The notes under the pieces: model-generated
The model's input: only the letters and a program-made list of their open reading frames with translations
The model's database searches: none
What the model was told of the DNA's origin: nothing
Made by a program: the position numbers and the translations under genes
Assembly: GCA_029863035.1 (NCBI GenBank)
Contig: JAOTWH010000073.1
Coordinates: 1 to 10,234, forward strand
Origin: Acidimicrobiia bacterium
GTDB lineage: Bacteria; Actinomycetota; Acidimicrobiia; UBA5794; JAOTWH01
Direction of reading: 5' to 3'
Length of the DNA: 10,234 nt
Part shown: one piece after another, positions 1-6,643 of the stretch
Layout of the letters: each line of letters starts with the position of its first letter
Position numbering within the stretch: the stretch's first letter is position 1

Positions 1-2
1 CC

Positions 3-461
3 GTGACCGTAGCGAGCGCGTATGTGCATGATGTCGCCCGCCTGGCCATCCGCGATCAGCTGGCGCGCCTTGATGATCGAAGGGTGGAATCGGTGGTTGA
101 AGCCAACGCGAACGATCCGATTGGCCTTAGCACCCGCCTTGGCAACTGCTTCGAGATCCGCCACCCGAGTGGCTCCGGGCTTCTCAACGACCACGTGGCA
201 TCCGTGGTCGATAGCTGTCAGCGCCAATTCGGCCAGCGATGCGTGGTTGCTGGCCACCACCGCCAGGTCGACATCGCCACTCGAGAATGCTGCCTGGGCA
301 TCCGAAGCCACGGTTGACCCTTGTCCCAGCTCCTTTGCCAGGCTTTCTGCTCGGGAGCGGTCTATGTCGAAGACTGCACCGACGCTAACGCCGAGCTCAG
401 AGAGCGCCAGTGCGCGCTTACGGCCTACGACACCACATCCGGCAATGGCGGCGGTGCTCAT
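3..461 (-). CDS. Gfo/Idh/MocA-family NAD(P)-dependent oxidoreductase, N-terminal part
   Basis: Partial gene: 153 codons are visible and the C-terminal part lies beyond the left edge. The start is ATG at 461-459. The N-terminus has a Rossmann dinucleotide-binding motif GCGVVGRKR (residues 8-16, GxGxxG), followed by an acidic FDID at the end of the second strand. HVVVEKPGA (residues 89-97) is the EKP signature of this family, whose lysine helps bind cofactor and substrate, and GFNHRFHP (120-127) begins the substrate-binding domain. Family members reduce or oxidise sugar hydroxyl/keto groups, often on nucleotide sugars or inositols; the substrate here cannot be told. The ATG overlaps the TGA of the upstream epimerase gene as ATGA, so the two are probably translationally coupled and act in the same sugar pathway. 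Family assignment is firm, exact reaction unknown. Confidence 0.88.
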   Translation of the reverse strand, partial: MSTAAIAGCGVVGRKRALALSELGVSVGAVFDIDRSRAESLAKELGQGSTVASDAQAAFSSGDVDLAVVASNHASLAELALTAIDHGCHVVVEKPGATRVADLEAVAKAGAKANRIVRVGFNHRFHPSIIKARQLIADGQAGDIMHIRARYGH

Positions 462-1423
462 GGTCTTTCGCTACTTCGTTCGAGGATCCACGGCGTATCC
501 AATAGATAGTCGACTGTTGCCTCCACGGCCTGGCGAATTGAGGCGCGGTGAGTCCAGCCCAGCGCCCTTATCTTCGAAGTGTCGAGGAAGATGAATGGGT
601 TGTCACCGATCCACCCTCGGTCGCCTCCGGTGTAGTCGATGCGAGGGCTCAAGCCCATCCGCTTGCATATCCAGCCAGCCGAGTCCGCCACGGTGCAGTA
701 GTCGTCAACACCCAGGTTGAAGACCTCGTATGGCTTGTCGACCTCCAGGCAAGTGATCAGCGCATCCACACAATCGTCTACGTGGAGATAGCTCTTGCGC
801 TGCTTGCCGTCCCCCAAAATGCGCAATGCCGAAGGGTCTGAAGCAAGCTGGCTCACGAAGTCGACCACGTGGCCGTGCGTGTAGCGGGGCCCCAAGATCG
901 AAACAAAGCGGAAGACCGTCGCTCGTATCTCGGTGCCCGCTGTGTAGGCCTGGACGAAGGCCTCGGCAGATGCCTTGGAGGCGCCATATAGCGAAGTCTG
1001 GATGGGGAAGGGAGCCGTCTCAGGAGTCGGAATCTGGTCGGCCTCGCCGTACACGGAACCTGTGGACGCGAAGAAGATACGAGGCACGCCGGTCTGCCGC
1101 ATCGCCTCCAAGATTCGATGGGTCACAAGCACGTTCTGCTCGAGATCCCTTCGTGGCGCATCCCAACCGAATCGGACATCGGCGTTGGCAGCCAGGTGAA
1201 AGACAATGTCGGCTCCGGCGATGACTTCGAGCACAGCACCCGAAGGGTCGTTGAGATCGAGCTCGACGAACTCGAAAGCCGGGTGCTCGGCGGCCGACTC
1301 CAGGAAACGTCGGTCACCCGTGGACAGATCGTCGATGACGGTTACCTGATGGCCCTCGTCGAGTAAGCGATCGGTCAGGTTCGATCCAATGAAGCCAGCT
1401 CCGCCGGTGACGATCGACCGCAT
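458..1423 (-). CDS. NAD-dependent sugar epimerase/dehydratase (extended SDR, WcaG/GalE-like)
   Basis: A 321-residue extended short-chain dehydrogenase/reductase acting on nucleotide sugars. The N-terminal NAD site is TGGAGFIGS (residues 6-14) and the second strand ends in VIDDLSTG, as in UDP-glucose 4-epimerases. HLAA (76-79) follows, then STGSVYGE with the catalytic Ser/Thr, and YGASK (146-150) with catalytic Tyr146 and Lys150. The C-terminal part contains ILGDGKQRKSYLHVDD and GGDRGWIGD, typical of archaeal/actinobacterial GalE-like epimerases. The reading frame is open upstream to 1558, but ATG 1423 places the Rossmann strand right at the N-terminus, as in the family; GTG and TTG codons lie 4 and 1 codons upstream. 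No clear Shine-Dalgarno is seen. It lies 58 bases after the glycosyltransferase and overlaps the oxidoreductase gene by 4 bases. 4-epimerase activity is plausible, but the substrate is unknown. Confidence 0.9.
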   Translation of the reverse strand: MRSIVTGGAGFIGSNLTDRLLDEGHQVTVIDDLSTGDRRFLESAAEHPAFEFVELDLNDPSGAVLEVIAGADIVFHLAANADVRFGWDAPRRDLEQNVLVTHRILEAMRQTGVPRIFFASTGSVYGEADQIPTPETAPFPIQTSLYGASKASAEAFVQAYTAGTEIRATVFRFVSILGPRYTHGHVVDFVSQLASDPSALRILGDGKQRKSYLHVDDCVDALITCLEVDKPYEVFNLGVDDYCTVADSAGWICKRMGLSPRIDYTGGDRGWIGDNPFIFLDTSKIRALGWTHRASIRQAVEATVDYLLDTPWILERSSERP

Positions 1424-1481
1424 CAAGGCAGGCACCGATGTCGCGGGCGCCCAGGGATCGACCTGGGCAAGCGAGCAGTAA

Positions 1482-2288
1482 TCACCCGCTTGCTCCGGTC
1501 TCACCCCGGTTGGCATCGCTGGCTTCGAGCTTCGAGAAACGGAAACGGAACAGTGCAACTATCCAGGTCAGAGGATCACGAATGGGCCTGACCTTCTTGC
1601 CCGCGTCGAACCCCCTCGAGTGGTAGATCACGGGGACCTCCAGGGGCTGGTAGCCCCGGCGAACCAACTTGGCCACCAACTCGTAATCGAAGTCGAACCG
1701 GTTGGCCACGAACTCGAGCCCGTGAATGCACTCGGTGCGAAAGACCTTGTACATCGTGAACGGGTCACGCAACCGAGTCCCGTACAGCAGGTTGAAGAGT
1801 CCCGTGAAGATCCAATGGCCGGCATTCAGGATGCGACTCGTGAGCTTTGCGTCTGCGAAGTCCCTCATCGGTCGACCCTTGACGTGGCGGCTGCCCAGCA
1901 CGAACTGAGTACGGCCTTGCAGGATGGGTTCGATCAGCGCTGGGTAATCGGCCACGCTGTACTCCAGATCGCCGTCTTGAATCAGGACGATGTCGCCGGT
2001 GACGTGCCTGAGCCCCTGTCGCACCGCATGTCCCTTGCCCCTCGGCTCATCCTGAAGAACAAGGGACACCCGCGGGTCCGTGTACTTGCTGACCAAATCG
2101 CGGGTGTCGTCGGAGGAGTTGCTCTCGACAATGATGAGCTCCAGTTCCACTCGGTCAGGGAGAGACACGGCGAGCACACTGTCGATCACTTCCGCGATGG
2201 TGGCCTCCTCATCGTATGCGGCCAGGATGACGCTTAGTTTGGCGTGGTCGCCAATAGGCAGACTCGAGCCGGCACTTGCAGTATTCAT
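1482..2288 (-). CDS. Family 2 glycosyltransferase, DPM1-like
   Basis: 268 residues with a GT-A nucleotide-sugar fold. In order: LSVILAAYDEEATI (N-terminal strand and loop binding the nucleotide), LIIVESNSSDDT, GKGHAVRQGL, then IQDGDLEY, which holds the DxD-type metal site. DPFTMYKVFR and RFDFDYELVAKLVRRGY follow, and EVPVIYHSRGF near the C-terminus is typical of dolichol/polyprenyl-phosphate mannosyltransferase-like enzymes. There is no long hydrophobic segment and no fused GtrA-type domain, so it is probably a soluble or peripheral enzyme acting at the inner face of the membrane. Family members transfer a sugar from GDP- or UDP-sugar to polyprenyl phosphate or a glycan; donor and acceptor are not readable. 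The ATG lies 6 bases after the SIS gene stop, with AGGGAAG as a weak ribosome site overlapping that stop. Probably the transferase for the sugar made by the neighbouring enzymes. Confidence 0.87.
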   Translation of the reverse strand: MNTASAGSSLPIGDHAKLSVILAAYDEEATIAEVIDSVLAVSLPDRVELELIIVESNSSDDTRDLVSKYTDPRVSLVLQDEPRGKGHAVRQGLRHVTGDIVLIQDGDLEYSVADYPALIEPILQGRTQFVLGSRHVKGRPMRDFADAKLTSRILNAGHWIFTGLFNLLYGTRLRDPFTMYKVFRTECIHGLEFVANRFDFDYELVAKLVRRGYQPLEVPVIYHSRGFDAGKKVRPIRDPLTWIVALFRFRFSKLEASDANRGETGASG

Positions 2289-2294
2289 GCTTCC

Positions 2295-2903
2295 CTAGTG
2301 GGTCGATTCCCACTTGGGGGTTTCAGGGGACAACGCCGGGTGGGTCACGATCAGATGCCAGAACAGCGACTGCAACCCCTCCGTTTGAGCTGTGACGGTG
2401 GCGTCGTTGACGGTCGGCACGTTGATGCATGCGTCGGCCCACTGTTTGACCGCGCCGCCGTCTCGTCCCACTATGCCGGTAATTGGAGCTCCGACTTCCT
2501 GAGCCAGCAGCATTGCGTTGACCAGGTTGACGCTGATATTGCGTTCGACATCGCCTCCGCCAACGGAGAAGACGAAGAGGCAGTCATTCGGTCCGAAGGA
2601 AGAGCCACGCAACCAACTGGCATACGAGTCCTCCCATCCGTCGTCGTTGATTCGAGCCGTTAGTTCGGAGACATTGTCAGTGACCGAGTAGGACTCCACC
2701 CGCCCCAGTTTGCGAAAGTCGGACGCTGCGTGAGACGAGTGCCCGGCACCGCCTCCCGAACCGCAGAAGAACAACCGACCGCCGCGCTCACGAACACCGA
2801 CGACGATGTCAACAACTGCGTCCACATCAGCTGTCGGAATCAAGCCGAGAATCTCGATGGTCTCTTCGATGAAGGACTTTGAGTAAGTGGTGGGCACGGC
2901 CAA
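2295..2903 (-). CDS. SIS-domain phosphosugar isomerase (GmhA/DiaA-like)
   Basis: About 202 residues, a single SIS (sugar isomerase) domain close in length to GmhA (around 190). GGRLFFCGSGGGAGHSSHAA (residues 40-59) is the phosphate-binding Gly/Ser loop, DGWEDSYASWL matches the GmhA YxxxFxxQ region, and VFSVGGGDVERN corresponds to the second phosphate-binding loop. GIVGRDGG and a C-terminal TEGLQSLFWH, with Glu and His spaced as in the GmhA catalytic helix, support a ketose/aldose phosphate isomerase role. GmhA itself converts sedoheptulose 7-phosphate to D-glycero-D-manno-heptose 7-phosphate; whether this protein does so is inference. The start is uncertain: TTG at 2903 gives the longest sensible N-terminus, and GTG at 2897 is equally likely. 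No strong ribosome site is seen. It lies about 48 bases after the transaldolase-family gene. Confidence 0.82.
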   Translation of the reverse strand: MAVPTTYSKSFIEETIEILGLIPTADVDAVVDIVVGVRERGGRLFFCGSGGGAGHSSHAASDFRKLGRVESYSVTDNVSELTARINDDGWEDSYASWLRGSSFGPNDCLFVFSVGGGDVERNISVNLVNAMLLAQEVGAPITGIVGRDGGAVKQWADACINVPTVNDATVTAQTEGLQSLFWHLIVTHPALSPETPKWESTH

Positions 2904-2951
2904 ACTCGAATCGGTTGTTGCGGCGGGGGATAGTAGCGCCGGGTGGCCCCC

Positions 2952-3671
2952 TCAGACAGAGTATCCAGCGGCGGTCGAGTCGCTGTGGAACATCTTGACG
3001 GTATCGAGGGAGAACTCCTCAAGGTCCTTGCCGAGGGTCGGCAGTTTCTTGAGGACATCGTGGGTCGCAGTGATGATGTGGCACCCGACTGCGTCGGCCT
3101 GGAGGATGTTGAGGACCTCACGCGGGCTTGCCCAGATCAGCTCGGCGTTTCCAGCCGGACGAGCTAGCTCGACCGCCTCAGACATCAGGGGAACGGGGTC
3201 GCGCCCGGTATCGGCGATTCGTCCGGCGAAGATCGATATGAAGGCCGGAGGCCCCCCTTCGATGCTGTCGGTCACCCACTTGACCTGATCGAGCGTCATG
3301 AGCGCGGTGACGTTGACCTTCACTCCTTGTTGTGTGAGCCGCTTGATGACATCGTCCGAACGATCTCCTCTTGTGTCCGTCACCGGGATCTTGACGTAGA
3401 CGTTGTCACCCCAGCTGGAAATCTTCAGGCCCTGGCGCTCCATGTCTGCGAAGTCGTCGGAGAACACTTCGAACGAGATCGGCCGGTCGACGATGGTGTC
3501 GAGAAGGTCGCGGGCGAACGCCTCGTAGTCATTGATTCCGGCCTTCCGCATCAGGGTGGGATTGGTGGTGAACCCTTTGATCAAGGGGTTCTCGTACAAC
3601 TCCAGCATCTGGGCACGGTCGGCGCCATCGGCGAAGATCTTCACCCGAAGCTGGTTGGGGTCGGTCCGCAT
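2952..3671 (-). CDS. Transaldolase / fructose-6-phosphate aldolase family protein
   Basis: 239 residues, a compact TIM-barrel class I aldolase of the short TAL/FSA type rather than the 310-380-residue TalB/Tal type. KIFADGAD (11-18) carries the N-terminal Asp, and NPLIKGFTTNPTLMRKAG (28-45) is the family hallmark with the conserved Asn37. NVYVKIPVT contains Lys94, the expected Schiff-base lysine. VKVNVTALMTLDQV and SIFAGRIADTGRDP continue the barrel. Family members transfer dihydroxyacetone units between sugar phosphates (giving sedoheptulose 7-phosphate) or cleave fructose 6-phosphate. ATG 3671 has AGGA 7 bases upstream on the minus strand. It is the first gene of the leftward operon, facing rmlB across a 144-base gap. 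Its position next to a SIS isomerase and sugar-modifying enzymes suggests biosynthesis of a special sugar rather than a core pentose-phosphate role. Confidence 0.88.
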   Translation of the reverse strand: MRTDPNQLRVKIFADGADRAQMLELYENPLIKGFTTNPTLMRKAGINDYEAFARDLLDTIVDRPISFEVFSDDFADMERQGLKISSWGDNVYVKIPVTDTRGDRSDDVIKRLTQQGVKVNVTALMTLDQVKWVTDSIEGGPPAFISIFAGRIADTGRDPVPLMSEAVELARPAGNAELIWASPREVLNILQADAVGCHIITATHDVLKKLPTLGKDLEEFSLDTVKMFHSDSTAAGYSV

Positions 3672-3815
3672 TCGATCCTCGCATCGGTCCGGTCGGTATC
3701 GGTCGGGACTCTACCGCCCGTGAACCGTCGCTCGTGGGAAATTAACTAGCAAGTTCCACTGAACTCAGGCGAATCAGGTGGCCCTATTAGGGTTTCTGCG
3801 GTACTCAGGAGATAG
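3672..3815. promoter_or_regulatory. Divergent intergenic region between the sugar operon and rmlB
   Basis: This gap must hold promoters for both divergent units. It is AT-richer around 3738-3760. An 11-base near-palindrome, CCCTATTAGGG (3782-3792), lies 24 bases before the rmlB ATG; it could be an operator, or its TATTAG (3785-3790) a weak -10 element, but no good -35 sits at the right distance. GGTCGG occurs at 3691-3696 and 3701-3706, 10 bases apart, and ATCGGTC at 3683-3689 and 3698-3704, close to the transaldolase start. No confident -35/-10 pair was found on either strand. Confidence 0.5.
3807..3812 (+). promoter_or_regulatory. Ribosome binding site of rmlB
   Basis: AGGAGA lies 3 bases before the ATG at 3816, matching the anti-Shine-Dalgarno end of 16S rRNA and fixing the rmlB start. 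Confidence 0.75.
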
Positions 3816-4781
3816 ATGCCCCGCAGATACCTAGTCACCGGCGGAGCCGGGTTCATCGGGTCGAACTTCATTCGCTACCTGGCCGCGCACGAGCCGGACG
3901 CCGAGGTGACCAATCTCGATCTGCTCACCTATGCCGGGGTCAAGGCAACCGTGGACGAGCTCAATGAGCTCGACAGCCACACTTTCGTACAAGGGGATAT
4001 CCGCGACAGTTCGCTCGTGGACGGCCTTGTTAAGGGCAAGGACGTCGTTGTCAACTTCGCGGCAGAGAGCCATGTGGATCGCTCGATCGATGGCCCCTCG
4101 GTCTTCCTCGAGACCAACGTGGTCGGAACCGGGGTGCTGATAGACGCTGCCCGACGCCACCAGGTCGATCGCTTCATCCAGGTGTCTACCGACGAGGTGT
4201 ACGGCTCATGGGACGAGGGTTTCGCCGACGAGGACGCGGCGCTGGAGCCGTCGTCGCCCTATTCGGCGTCGAAGGCCGGTGCCGACCTCCTAGTGCAGTC
4301 CTATGGCGTCACCTTCGACTATCAGGCCATCATCACCCGCTGCACCAACAACTACGGGCCATATCAGTTCCCTGAGAAGGTCATACCGCTTTTCGTCACC
4401 AACCTGTTGGCAGATCTCAAGGTGCCTCTCTACGGCGACGGACTCAACGAGCGCGATTGGCTCCATGTGGAAGACCACTGTGCCGCCATTCATTTCTTGG
4501 TCGACAAGGGGACGGCCGGAGAGGTGTACAACATCAGCGCCGATCGTCAGTTGTCCAACATCGACCTGACCCGTCAGATCTTGGTAGCGCTCGGCAAGGA
4601 TGAGTCCTTCATAGAGCAGGTGGCGGATCGCCCGGGTCACGACCGCCGGTACGCTCTCGACTCGTCGAAACTGCGTGCGCTGGGATGGGAGCCGGGGTCG
4701 CCCTTCGAGGCGAGGCTGGAGGAGACGATCGATTGGTATAAAGAACGCCAAGACTGGTGGCGTCCGCTGAAGGAGAGCTAA
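3816..4781 (+). CDS. rmlB: dTDP-glucose 4,6-dehydratase
   Basis: 321 residues, slightly shorter than the usual 330-360. It converts dTDP-D-glucose to dTDP-4-keto-6-deoxy-D-glucose with a tightly bound NAD, the branch point for dTDP-L-rhamnose and many deoxysugars. The hallmarks occur in order: TGGAGFIGSNF (8-18), LDLLTYAG, AAESHVDRSI (82-91), STDEVYG (124-130) with the Thr-Asp-Glu catalytic triad specific to 4,6-dehydratases, YSASK (149-153), TRCTNNYGPYQFPEKVIPLF (174-193), YGDGLNERDWLHVEDH, and DRPGHDRRYA. All expected catalytic residues are present. The start is ATG preceded by AGGAGA. Its TAA overlaps the ATG of the next gene. rmlA, rmlC and rmlD are not in the window, so the fate of the product (rhamnose or another deoxysugar) is unknown. 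Confidence 0.95.
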   Translation: MPRRYLVTGGAGFIGSNFIRYLAAHEPDAEVTNLDLLTYAGVKATVDELNELDSHTFVQGDIRDSSLVDGLVKGKDVVVNFAAESHVDRSIDGPSVFLETNVVGTGVLIDAARRHQVDRFIQVSTDEVYGSWDEGFADEDAALEPSSPYSASKAGADLLVQSYGVTFDYQAIITRCTNNYGPYQFPEKVIPLFVTNLLADLKVPLYGDGLNERDWLHVEDHCAAIHFLVDKGTAGEVYNISADRQLSNIDLTRQILVALGKDESFIEQVADRPGHDRRYALDSSKLRALGWEPGSPFEARLEETIDWYKERQDWWRPLKES

Positions 4782-5170
4782 TGGAGTACAAGCCGGCCAA
4801 AACCATCGCCTGGGAAGCCCAGAGCGAAGAGCATTTCACTGGCCAGGCCTGGTTCGGGCCTTGGTCGCGGGTCAGTAAGGAGAGCCTCAACGCTCTCAAC
4901 GTGTTGTTCGCCCCAGGATCTCGAACCGACTGGCACACCCACGTCGAAGGCCAAGTCCTTTTCTGCATCGGCGGCGCCGGCCTGGTTCAGACCGACGCCG
5001 CCGAGACGGTCGAGATGTCACCCGGCGACGTTGTCTATTCACCGCCGGGGGAGCGGCATTGGCACGGCGCCACCCCCCACAAGCACTTCGAGCAGCTCTC
5101 GCTCACCACCGGAGGAGACACCGAGTGGTTCCCCGAGAAGGTCAGCGACGAGGATTACCACCGCCGTTAG
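4781..5170 (+). CDS. Small single-domain cupin, hydroxynitrile-lyase-like metal site
   Basis: 129 residues. The start is the ATG sharing base 4781 with the rmlB TAA (TAATG) and preceded by a perfect AAGGAG at 4770-4775, so it is translationally coupled to rmlB. Cupin motif 1 is GSRTDWHTHVEGQ with His52, His54 and Gln58; motif 2 is PGDVVYSPPGERHWHGA with His93 and His95. The HxH, Gln at +6 and His at +41 spacing equals that of bacterial manganese cupins such as the Granulicella hydroxynitrile lyase (His53, His55, Gln59, His94), recalled from the literature. It does not have the motifs of RmlC epimerases or FdtA-type ketoisomerases. Many such proteins are annotated only as cupin domain proteins, and carboxymuconolactone decarboxylase-linked cupins are also similar. 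The real substrate is unknown; coupling to rmlB suggests, but does not prove, action on a sugar or related metabolite. Confidence 0.85.
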   Translation: MEYKPAKTIAWEAQSEEHFTGQAWFGPWSRVSKESLNALNVLFAPGSRTDWHTHVEGQVLFCIGGAGLVQTDAAETVEMSPGDVVYSPPGERHWHGATPHKHFEQLSLTTGGDTEWFPEKVSDEDYHRR

Positions 5171-5203
5171 GGCATATCTGGCGCGAGAAGCGGGGTTGGA
5201 TCT

Positions 5204-5226
5204 TGGCGAGGGCTTCGCCCGAGCCA
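5204..5226 (+). terminator. Stem-loop after the rmlB-cupin unit
   Basis: GGC-GA-GGGC-TTC-GCCC-GA-GCC is a fully symmetric hairpin with a three-base loop and a tandem GA/GA internal mismatch, extended by one T-A pair outside. It begins 33 bases after the cupin stop. There is no T-run after it, so intrinsic termination is doubtful; factor-dependent termination or 3'-end protection is possible. Confidence 0.35.
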
Positions 5227-5255
5227 CGAGTGCACAGTTAACGGGGCGGCAGCGC

Positions 5256-5312
5256 GCTCGGGGGGGCGGCCCCAAAGCAATGGGTCGAGAGGGTCCTGCC
5301 GCACCGCCGAGC
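5256..5312. repeat. GC-rich inverted repeat upstream of the recA promoter
   Basis: Arms of 15 bases at 5256-5270 and 5298-5312 pair at 13 of 15 positions (mismatches 5262/5306 and 5265/5303). The 27-base loop contains a second small hairpin, CCCA-AAGCAA-TGGG (5271-5284). It ends 15 bases before the -35 of the SOS promoter. There is no T-run on either strand. It may insulate recA from readthrough or belong to a small RNA; function unknown. Confidence 0.5.
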
Positions 5313-5327
5313 AAAGGTATGGGGTGC

Positions 5328-5356
5328 TTGGTATCGAACGTCTGTTCGGGTAGATT
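5328..5356 (+). promoter_or_regulatory. Distal recA promoter, sigma70-like
   Basis: TTGGTA (5328-5333, 4/6 to TTGACA) and TAGATT (5351-5356, 4/6 to TATAAT) are separated by exactly 17 bases. The SOS box lies wholly inside this spacer, so bound LexA would block RNA polymerase. Transcription would begin near 5363, leaving a leader of about 97 bases. Confidence 0.7.
5335..5348. promoter_or_regulatory. SOS box (LexA operator) of recA
   Basis: CGAAC-GTCT-GTTCG is a perfect inverted repeat with arms of five bases and a 4-base centre, matching the LexA operator type of Gram-positive bacteria and actinobacteria (CGAAC-N4-GTTCG). Its place upstream of recA, between -35 and -10, makes LexA repression and SOS induction very likely. 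Confidence 0.88.
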
Positions 5357-5408
5357 TCCACAGGTAGCGGCGATAGGATTACAGACTCGTAAGTTCAAGA
5401 CTGTAGTT

Positions 5409-5431
5409 CTGTCACTGCCTCTAGATAGCTT
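5409..5431 (+). promoter_or_regulatory. Candidate proximal recA promoter, PafBC/RecA-NDp type
   Basis: CTGTCACTG (5409-5417), then 8 bases, then TAGCTT (5426-5431) fits the actinobacterial RecA-NDp consensus TTGTCRGTG-N8-TAnnnT at 7 of 9 upstream positions, with exact spacing and a matching TAnnnT. In mycobacteria this class of promoter is activated by PafBC after DNA damage, independently of LexA. Transcription from here would start near 5438, about 22 bases before the GTG. The match is by eye and the motif is short. Confidence 0.5.
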
Positions 5432-5445
5432 GTAGAAGAAGCAAC

Positions 5446-5453
5446 AAAGGGAG
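5446..5453 (+). promoter_or_regulatory. Ribosome binding site of recA
   Basis: AAAGGGAG lies 6 bases before the GTG at 5460 and decides this non-ATG start; the encoded protein then starts at the normal RecA N-terminus. Confidence 0.75.
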
Positions 5454-5459
5454 CCTCCA

Positions 5460-6587
5460 GTGGAAGTCGAAGAAGAAAAAGCCCTCGACATGGCGCTGAC
5501 CCAGATCGAGCGTCAGTTCGGCAAAGGCGCCATCATGAAGATGAGCGACGGGGCGATACGCAACGTCAAAGCCATCCCTACCGGAGCTCTCTCGCTCGAC
5601 CTGGCTCTCGGCATCGGGGGAGTGCCTCGCGGCCGCATCGTCGAGATCTTCGGCCCAGAGTCCTCCGGTAAGACCACCCTGGCGCTCCATGTCGTTGCCG
5701 AAGCTCAGCGCAACGGAGGGGCCGCCGCCTTCATCGACGCCGAGCACGCTCTCGATCCGGTGTATGCCAAGGCTCTTGGAGTGGATGTCGACGAGCTCCT
5801 CATCTCCCAGCCAGATACCGGTGAGCAGGCACTCGAGATCACCGACATGCTCATCCGCTCTGGTGCTCTCGATGTCATCGTGATCGACTCGGTGGCGGCA
5901 TTGGTGCCACGGGCCGAGATCGAGGGCGAGATGGGGCAATCCCATGTCGGCCTGCAGGCTCGTCTCATGTCACAGGCTCTGCGCAAGTTGGCAGGAACCA
6001 TCAACCGCTCCGATACGACCGCGATTTTCATCAATCAGCTGAGGGAGAAGATCGGCGTGATGTTCGGTTCACCGGAGACCACTCCCGGCGGGCGTGCGCT
6101 CAAGTTCTACGCCAGCACTCGCATCGATATTCGTCGCATCGAGACCATCAAGGAGGGCACCGAGGGCGTTGGCAACAGAGTCCGAGCCAAGATCGCCAAG
6201 AACAAAGTTGCTCCTCCTTTCCGCATCGCCGAGTTCGACATCATGTTCGGAGAAGGCATCTCGCGGGAGGGAAGCCTGCTCGACGTTGCGGCGGAACAGG
6301 GCATCGTCACCAAGGCCGGCGCCTGGTACACCTTCGACGGTGATCAGCTGGGTCAAGGTCGAGAGAAATCCAAGCGCTTCTTGCGGGATAACCCCGAGCT
6401 GGCTATGCAACTCCAAGCCCTGGTGCTAGAGGCGGTGGGGCTGGGGGAACACCCCGAGGGGGAAGACGAAGAAGGCGAAGGCGACGGCTTGGTTGAACCC
6501 GTTGAACCCCTTGCCCACGCGGCAGATGTGTCAGGTGAGAGCGAAGAGATGGAAGAGGCAGATCAGACGGTGGACGAAGACGCCTAA
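5460..6587 (+). CDS. recA: Recombinase RecA
   Basis: 375 residues, no intein, GTG start. RecA forms ATP-dependent filaments on single-stranded DNA, drives strand exchange and stimulates LexA self-cleavage. Seen in order: N-terminal helix with [19 protein letters not shown]; Walker [10 protein letters not shown] (65-73) with Lys71; catalytic Glu95 in [10 protein letters not shown]; Walker [13 protein letters not shown] with Asp143; loop L1 around [20 protein letters not shown]; loop L2 with [20 protein letters not shown]. All key residues are intact. The C-terminal tail after about residue 330 is long and strongly acidic (about 20 Asp/Glu in 46 residues), a region known in E. coli to tune RecA activity. 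The SOS box and two candidate promoters lie upstream. recX, the usual downstream partner in actinobacteria, does not follow; the next gene is rny after 236 bases. Confidence 0.98.
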   Translation: MEVEEEKALDMALTQIERQFGKGAIMKMSDGAIRNVKAIPTGALSLDLALGIGGVPRGRIVEIFGPESSGKTTLALHVVAEAQRNGGAAAFIDAEHALDPVYAKALGVDVDELLISQPDTGEQALEITDMLIRSGALDVIVIDSVAALVPRAEIEGEMGQSHVGLQARLMSQALRKLAGTINRSDTTAIFINQLREKIGVMFGSPETTPGGRALKFYASTRIDIRRIETIKEGTEGVGNRVRAKIAKNKVAPPFRIAEFDIMFGEGISREGSLLDVAAEQGIVTKAGAWYTFDGDQLGQGREKSKRFLRDNPELAMQLQALVLEAVGLGEHPEGEDEEGEGDGLVEPVEPLAHAADVSGESEEMEEADQTVDEDA

Positions 6588-6643
6588 AAGCATCACATAG
6601 CACTGAGTCAGGCAGAAGTGCCGGCTCGGACCCGAATTTCTGG

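Noticed and set aside
22..594. A 190-codon plus-strand open frame.
   Set aside because: It is antisense to the Gfo/Idh/MocA oxidoreductase and the end of the epimerase gene, whose motifs are clear.
1424..1558. An extended start for the epimerase at 1558.
   Set aside because: It would overlap the GT2 gene by over 70 bases and add 45 residues before the Rossmann strand, unlike family members.
1620..2237. A 205-codon plus-strand open frame.
   Set aside because: It is antisense to the well-supported GT2 glycosyltransferase; no recognisable domain.
6600..6621. GCACT...AGTGC inverted repeat as a recA terminator.
   Set aside because: Only five base pairs with a 12-base loop and no T-run, so too weak to call.
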